Origin: an uncultured Paracoccaceae bacterium
GTDB taxonomy: Bacteria > Pseudomonadota > Alphaproteobacteria > Rhodobacterales > Rhodobacteraceae
Reading direction: 5' to 3'
Assembly: GCA_913054485.1 (NCBI GenBank)
Contig: CAJXHQ010000131.1
Span: 1 to 7,864 of the forward strand
DNA length: 7,864 nucleotides
Below are positions 5,974 through 7,864 of this stretch, piece by piece. The position numbers and the translations under genes were made by a program. Each line of letters begins with the position of its first letter. Positions within the stretch are counted from its first letter, which is position 1. The notes below the pieces were generated by a model. That model searched no databases. It was not told the origin of the DNA and worked only from the letters and a program-made list of their open reading frames with translations.

Positions 5974-7755
5974 TCAAACATCCGCGACGTAGCTGGAGCC
6001 TTCTACTGGCCTAAAGGACCGGGGTCTCTTTGCCAGAGCATTGCGGTAGCGGTAGTTGCCGACGGTGACCTCTCCGACGCCCAGAGCCTCCAGCCCAGCC
6101 TTGAAGATCGAGTGGCTGCGGATGCGCTTGCTGAAGTTGGATGCATCATACCCAATCTCAGCCCGAAGGTCGGCGAACCGCAAGACCTCCTCCGGGTAGT
6201 TCTCGAAGTGTCTCTCTGCATAGGTCAGAGCCTGCTGCACCTTCCCTGTGGCTTTCACCCTGGCTGGTTCCCAAGAGCTTACAGCACAACTCGGGAAGAC
6301 CACGGGGATGAGATCACGGATACCAGACTGCTTCGGAGCGATGATGTAGGCGTTGCAATGACCACACTCGGAGGCACGACCTTGTCGCACTGCTGATCGG
6401 CACAGCGCCTGCAGGATGTGATGCATGTGTTCCCCTGCTTCCATCGCTTGGACGGACGCTTTGGTGACCTTCTCGTCGCTCCTGATGCGGCTGTGACACC
6501 GTGCCATCACTTCGTAGTCCACCTCCGAGTAGTTGTTGACCCCGGCGAGGATGACGTTCTGGACATGTCGGAACTCGTTCGTCCCCTGATGCCTGCCCCA
6601 GTTGAGGAAGCTGACATGGTCCGGGGTCGTGCTGAGCAGCCCTCTGATCAGGTCCGGGATGCCCCCACTGTTGACTGCCTTGTGGTAGACCACCAGCCAC
6701 TCTTCGTGAGGCTTGCTGTCGATCAGAAGGGCGACTTCCTGAGCCAGAGAGCAGCCATGCTTCGCCCATGCGGTCTTGCCTGACCCTTTGTCCATGACTT
6801 GGACAGTGAGGTTCCGGTAGCTCTTGATCGCTGAAGGTAGTCGCACGAGCTTCCCTGTTGCCTTCTCCCATTGCTCGTAGGTGGCGCGAACACGCCCGGA
6901 AGCATCGAGGATGACCACTGGGGCAAGGTCGTCTGGTATCGCGTCTCGGCTGTCGAGCGCAGTGATGACCGTGGATGCATTGTGGGGTTTGCGCAGCAGT
7001 ACGCAGCGGCTTGAGAGGGAGTACAGGGTGTCGAGATAGGTAGCATGACGCTGACCGATACCTCGCCTCGCAGACCAGCAACTGATCCCTGTAGCTTCCT
7101 CTACATCAGGCCATGTGTAGGTCCCACGTCCACGAGACGCTACAAGCTCTCGCTCCAGCTCCTCGATCAGTCCGGCCAATGCAGGATGAGAGTGTCGCAG
7201 CGGATCGCGTAGGGAGGCAAGCTGGTCCGTGGAGATGGACATGACCTCAGCTGGCAGCATTGCCTCATCCCAAACCCGAACTGCACGAACCCCGTCCCTG
7301 TACCGGAAGACCTCGACGTCTTGGAAACGGCGACCACGGCAGCGGCTTATGACCATGGCATGGGTGGTGAACAAGACACGGGCTTCGCTAAGTTGCGTGG
7401 AACTCAACTGATTGACCTCATCGTGTGATGTGCAGACCGCGAAGTCAGTCCCTTTGAGGTTCATCTCCTCGACCAATCGGGCGATCTCATCCAGCCGGGA
7501 GACACAGAGCAGGACAGACACATCGCGATGATGTTCAGACCTCAGGAGATGCTGGACGAAGTGGATCAACGTCGTGGTCTTCCCGACCCCGGGATCAAGG
7601 CTGGAAAGGAAGAAGTTGGGAGGTGCTGTCCCGTCAGCCATAGCAGCCATCGTAGCGACAAGTTCTCGCAAGGCTGTAGCGACATCCTGTTCCGGTAGAC
7701 CCCCACCACGTCGGGTCAATGTGTCTATCAAGGAGGTGGTCGTCGCGTCAGCCAA
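5974..7755 (-). CDS. Superfamily-2 helicase-like ATPase of a genomic island, unassigned family
   Basis: A 593-residue protein, probably a DNA- or RNA-dependent ATPase acting in replication, mobilisation or defence of the island; which one is not visible. DPGVGKTT with K59 is Walker A. VLLCVSR and VLFTTHAMV resemble SF2 motifs Ia and Ic. VWDEAML with D163/E164 is Walker B. EEWLVVYHKA, then GTNEF...VILAG, resemble motifs IV and V, and QALCRSAVRQGR (449-460, R453 and R457) fits motif VI. CGHC at 464-467 follows directly and may be a metal or structural site. The last ~80 residues (ADLRAEIGYDASNFSKRIR and beyond) look like a helix-turn-helix or winged-helix DNA-binding part. The start is TTG at 7755: it is the first allowed codon after an in-frame TGA and has only a weak AGG nearby. 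Met start sites near residue 36 would sit close to Walker A. Lower GC than the left genes suggests transfer. Confidence 0.72.
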   Translation of the reverse strand: MADATTTSLIDTLTRRGGGLPEQDVATALRELVATMAAMADGTAPPNFFLSSLDPGVGKTTTLIHFVQHLLRSEHHRDVSVLLCVSRLDEIARLVEEMNLKGTDFAVCTSHDEVNQLSSTQLSEARVLFTTHAMVISRCRGRRFQDVEVFRYRDGVRAVRVWDEAMLPAEVMSISTDQLASLRDPLRHSHPALAGLIEELERELVASRGRGTYTWPDVEEATGISCWSARRGIGQRHATYLDTLYSLSSRCVLLRKPHNASTVITALDSRDAIPDDLAPVVILDASGRVRATYEQWEKATGKLVRLPSAIKSYRNLTVQVMDKGSGKTAWAKHGCSLAQEVALLIDSKPHEEWLVVYHKAVNSGGIPDLIRGLLSTTPDHVSFLNWGRHQGTNEFRHVQNVILAGVNNYSEVDYEVMARCHSRIRSDEKVTKASVQAMEAGEHMHHILQALCRSAVRQGRASECGHCNAYIIAPKQSGIRDLIPVVFPSCAVSSWEPARVKATGKVQQALTYAERHFENYPEEVLRFADLRAEIGYDASNFSKRIRSHSIFKAGLEALGVGEVTVGNYRYRNALAKRPRSFRPVEGSSYVADV

Positions 7756-7818
7756 GTCGCCTGAGCCGTAGCTGGTACAATCGCTATAGAGAGGTCTTAA
7801 TGGTGTTTGTGTCTGTCG

Positions 7819-7832
7819 TCACATTTTTCCGG
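7819..7832. repeat. Direct repeat copy 2, TCACATTTTTCCGG
   Basis: Second copy of the 14-base repeat, 64 bases upstream of the TTG start of the helicase-like gene (minus strand reading CCGGAAAAATGTGA). It could be a regulator or replication-protein site, or part of the coding end of an upstream gene that leaves the window. Confidence 0.5.
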
Positions 7833-7864
7833 AGAGCTGAGGCTGTATCGTAACGGAGGCTCTG

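Larger units (their letters stand above)
5674..7864. mobile_element. Left edge of a tRNA-integrated genomic island, continuing past the window
   Basis: Starting at the tRNA-like fragment, the DNA changes character. GC drops by eye from about 70% or more in the left genes to roughly 57% (for instance 34/60 at 6481-6540 against 45/60 at 4921-4980), and codon choice is less GC3-biased. The content is a gene-free edge with small repeats and then a single helicase-like gene, typical of integrative elements, satellites or plasmid-derived islands. No integrase, transposase or relaxase is visible, so the type of element is undetermined. Confidence 0.5.

Noticed and set aside
6790..6820. KGSGKTAW in the helicase-like protein as a second P-loop
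   Set aside because: The Gly four residues before GKT is missing and no second Walker B follows at suitable distance, so it is most likely part of the second RecA-like domain.
6314..7081. 255-residue minus-strand open frame in another phase within the helicase-like gene
   Set aside because: It overlaps the frame that carries all helicase motifs, and its Arg/His/Ser/Pro/Gln-rich composition indicates a shadow.
7784..7864. Open minus-strand frame from the window edge ending at TAG 7784, possibly the tail of an upstream gene 28 bases before the helicase start
   Set aside because: Only 26 codons are visible, another frame is also open for 21 codons, and nothing distinguishes a real gene end.
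1..7864. CRISPR array, rRNA, intact tRNA, insertion sequence or riboswitch
   Set aside because: No regularly spaced repeats, transposase reading frame with terminal inverted repeats, or structured RNA signatures were found on reading both strands.

Overview
The window looks like chromosomal DNA from a marine alphaproteobacterium of the Rhodobacteraceae (Roseobacter / Leisingera / Phaeobacter / Ruegeria type). This rests on the high GC and strong GC3 bias of the left two thirds, the Ala/Gly/Asp-rich proteins and the alphaproteobacterial tRNA-Leu-like 3' end. No genus was confirmed by search.

Left part, 1-2724, plus strand: a two-gene operon. A membrane-embedded, processive family-2 glycosyltransferase of the cellulose-synthase type (5' end outside the window) overlaps by ATGA a secreted GH26-like glycoside hydrolase. 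A strong intrinsic terminator follows at 2688-2724. The arrangement is that of a polysaccharide synthase with its own export-side hydrolase, comparable in logic to BcsA/BcsZ, but the synthase has no visible PilZ domain and carries an altered QxxRW motif. After a gene-free stretch comes a small secreted protein with two cysteines (2987-3211).

Middle part, 3212-5673, minus strand: two genes, an APH/choline-kinase-like phosphotransferase (3330-4298) and a GT92-like glycosyltransferase with a DID motif (4429-5556). A GC-rich hairpin lies between the phosphotransferase and the convergent small secreted gene. Together with the left operon, this is a carbohydrate- and surface-related neighbourhood.

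Right part, 5674-7864: I infer the edge of a tRNA-integrated genomic island. At 5674-5689 the minus strand reads CCGTGTGGGGGCACCA, which matches the 3' end of an alphaproteobacterial tRNA-Leu but lacks a tRNA body. Its CCA end faces the host-like genes and its truncated side faces lower-GC sequence, as expected of the duplicated 3' tRNA fragment left at the far end of an integrated element. To its right lie about 285 bp of gene-free sequence with a 12-bp tandem repeat, then one large minus-strand gene (5974-7755, TTG start) for a superfamily-2 helicase-like ATPase. That protein carries an internal CxxC and a putative C-terminal DNA-binding region, and I cannot assign it to a named family. The rest of the island, including any integrase and the intact tRNA-Leu, would lie beyond the right edge. 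The island edge and its helicase-like protein are the least ordinary part of the window.
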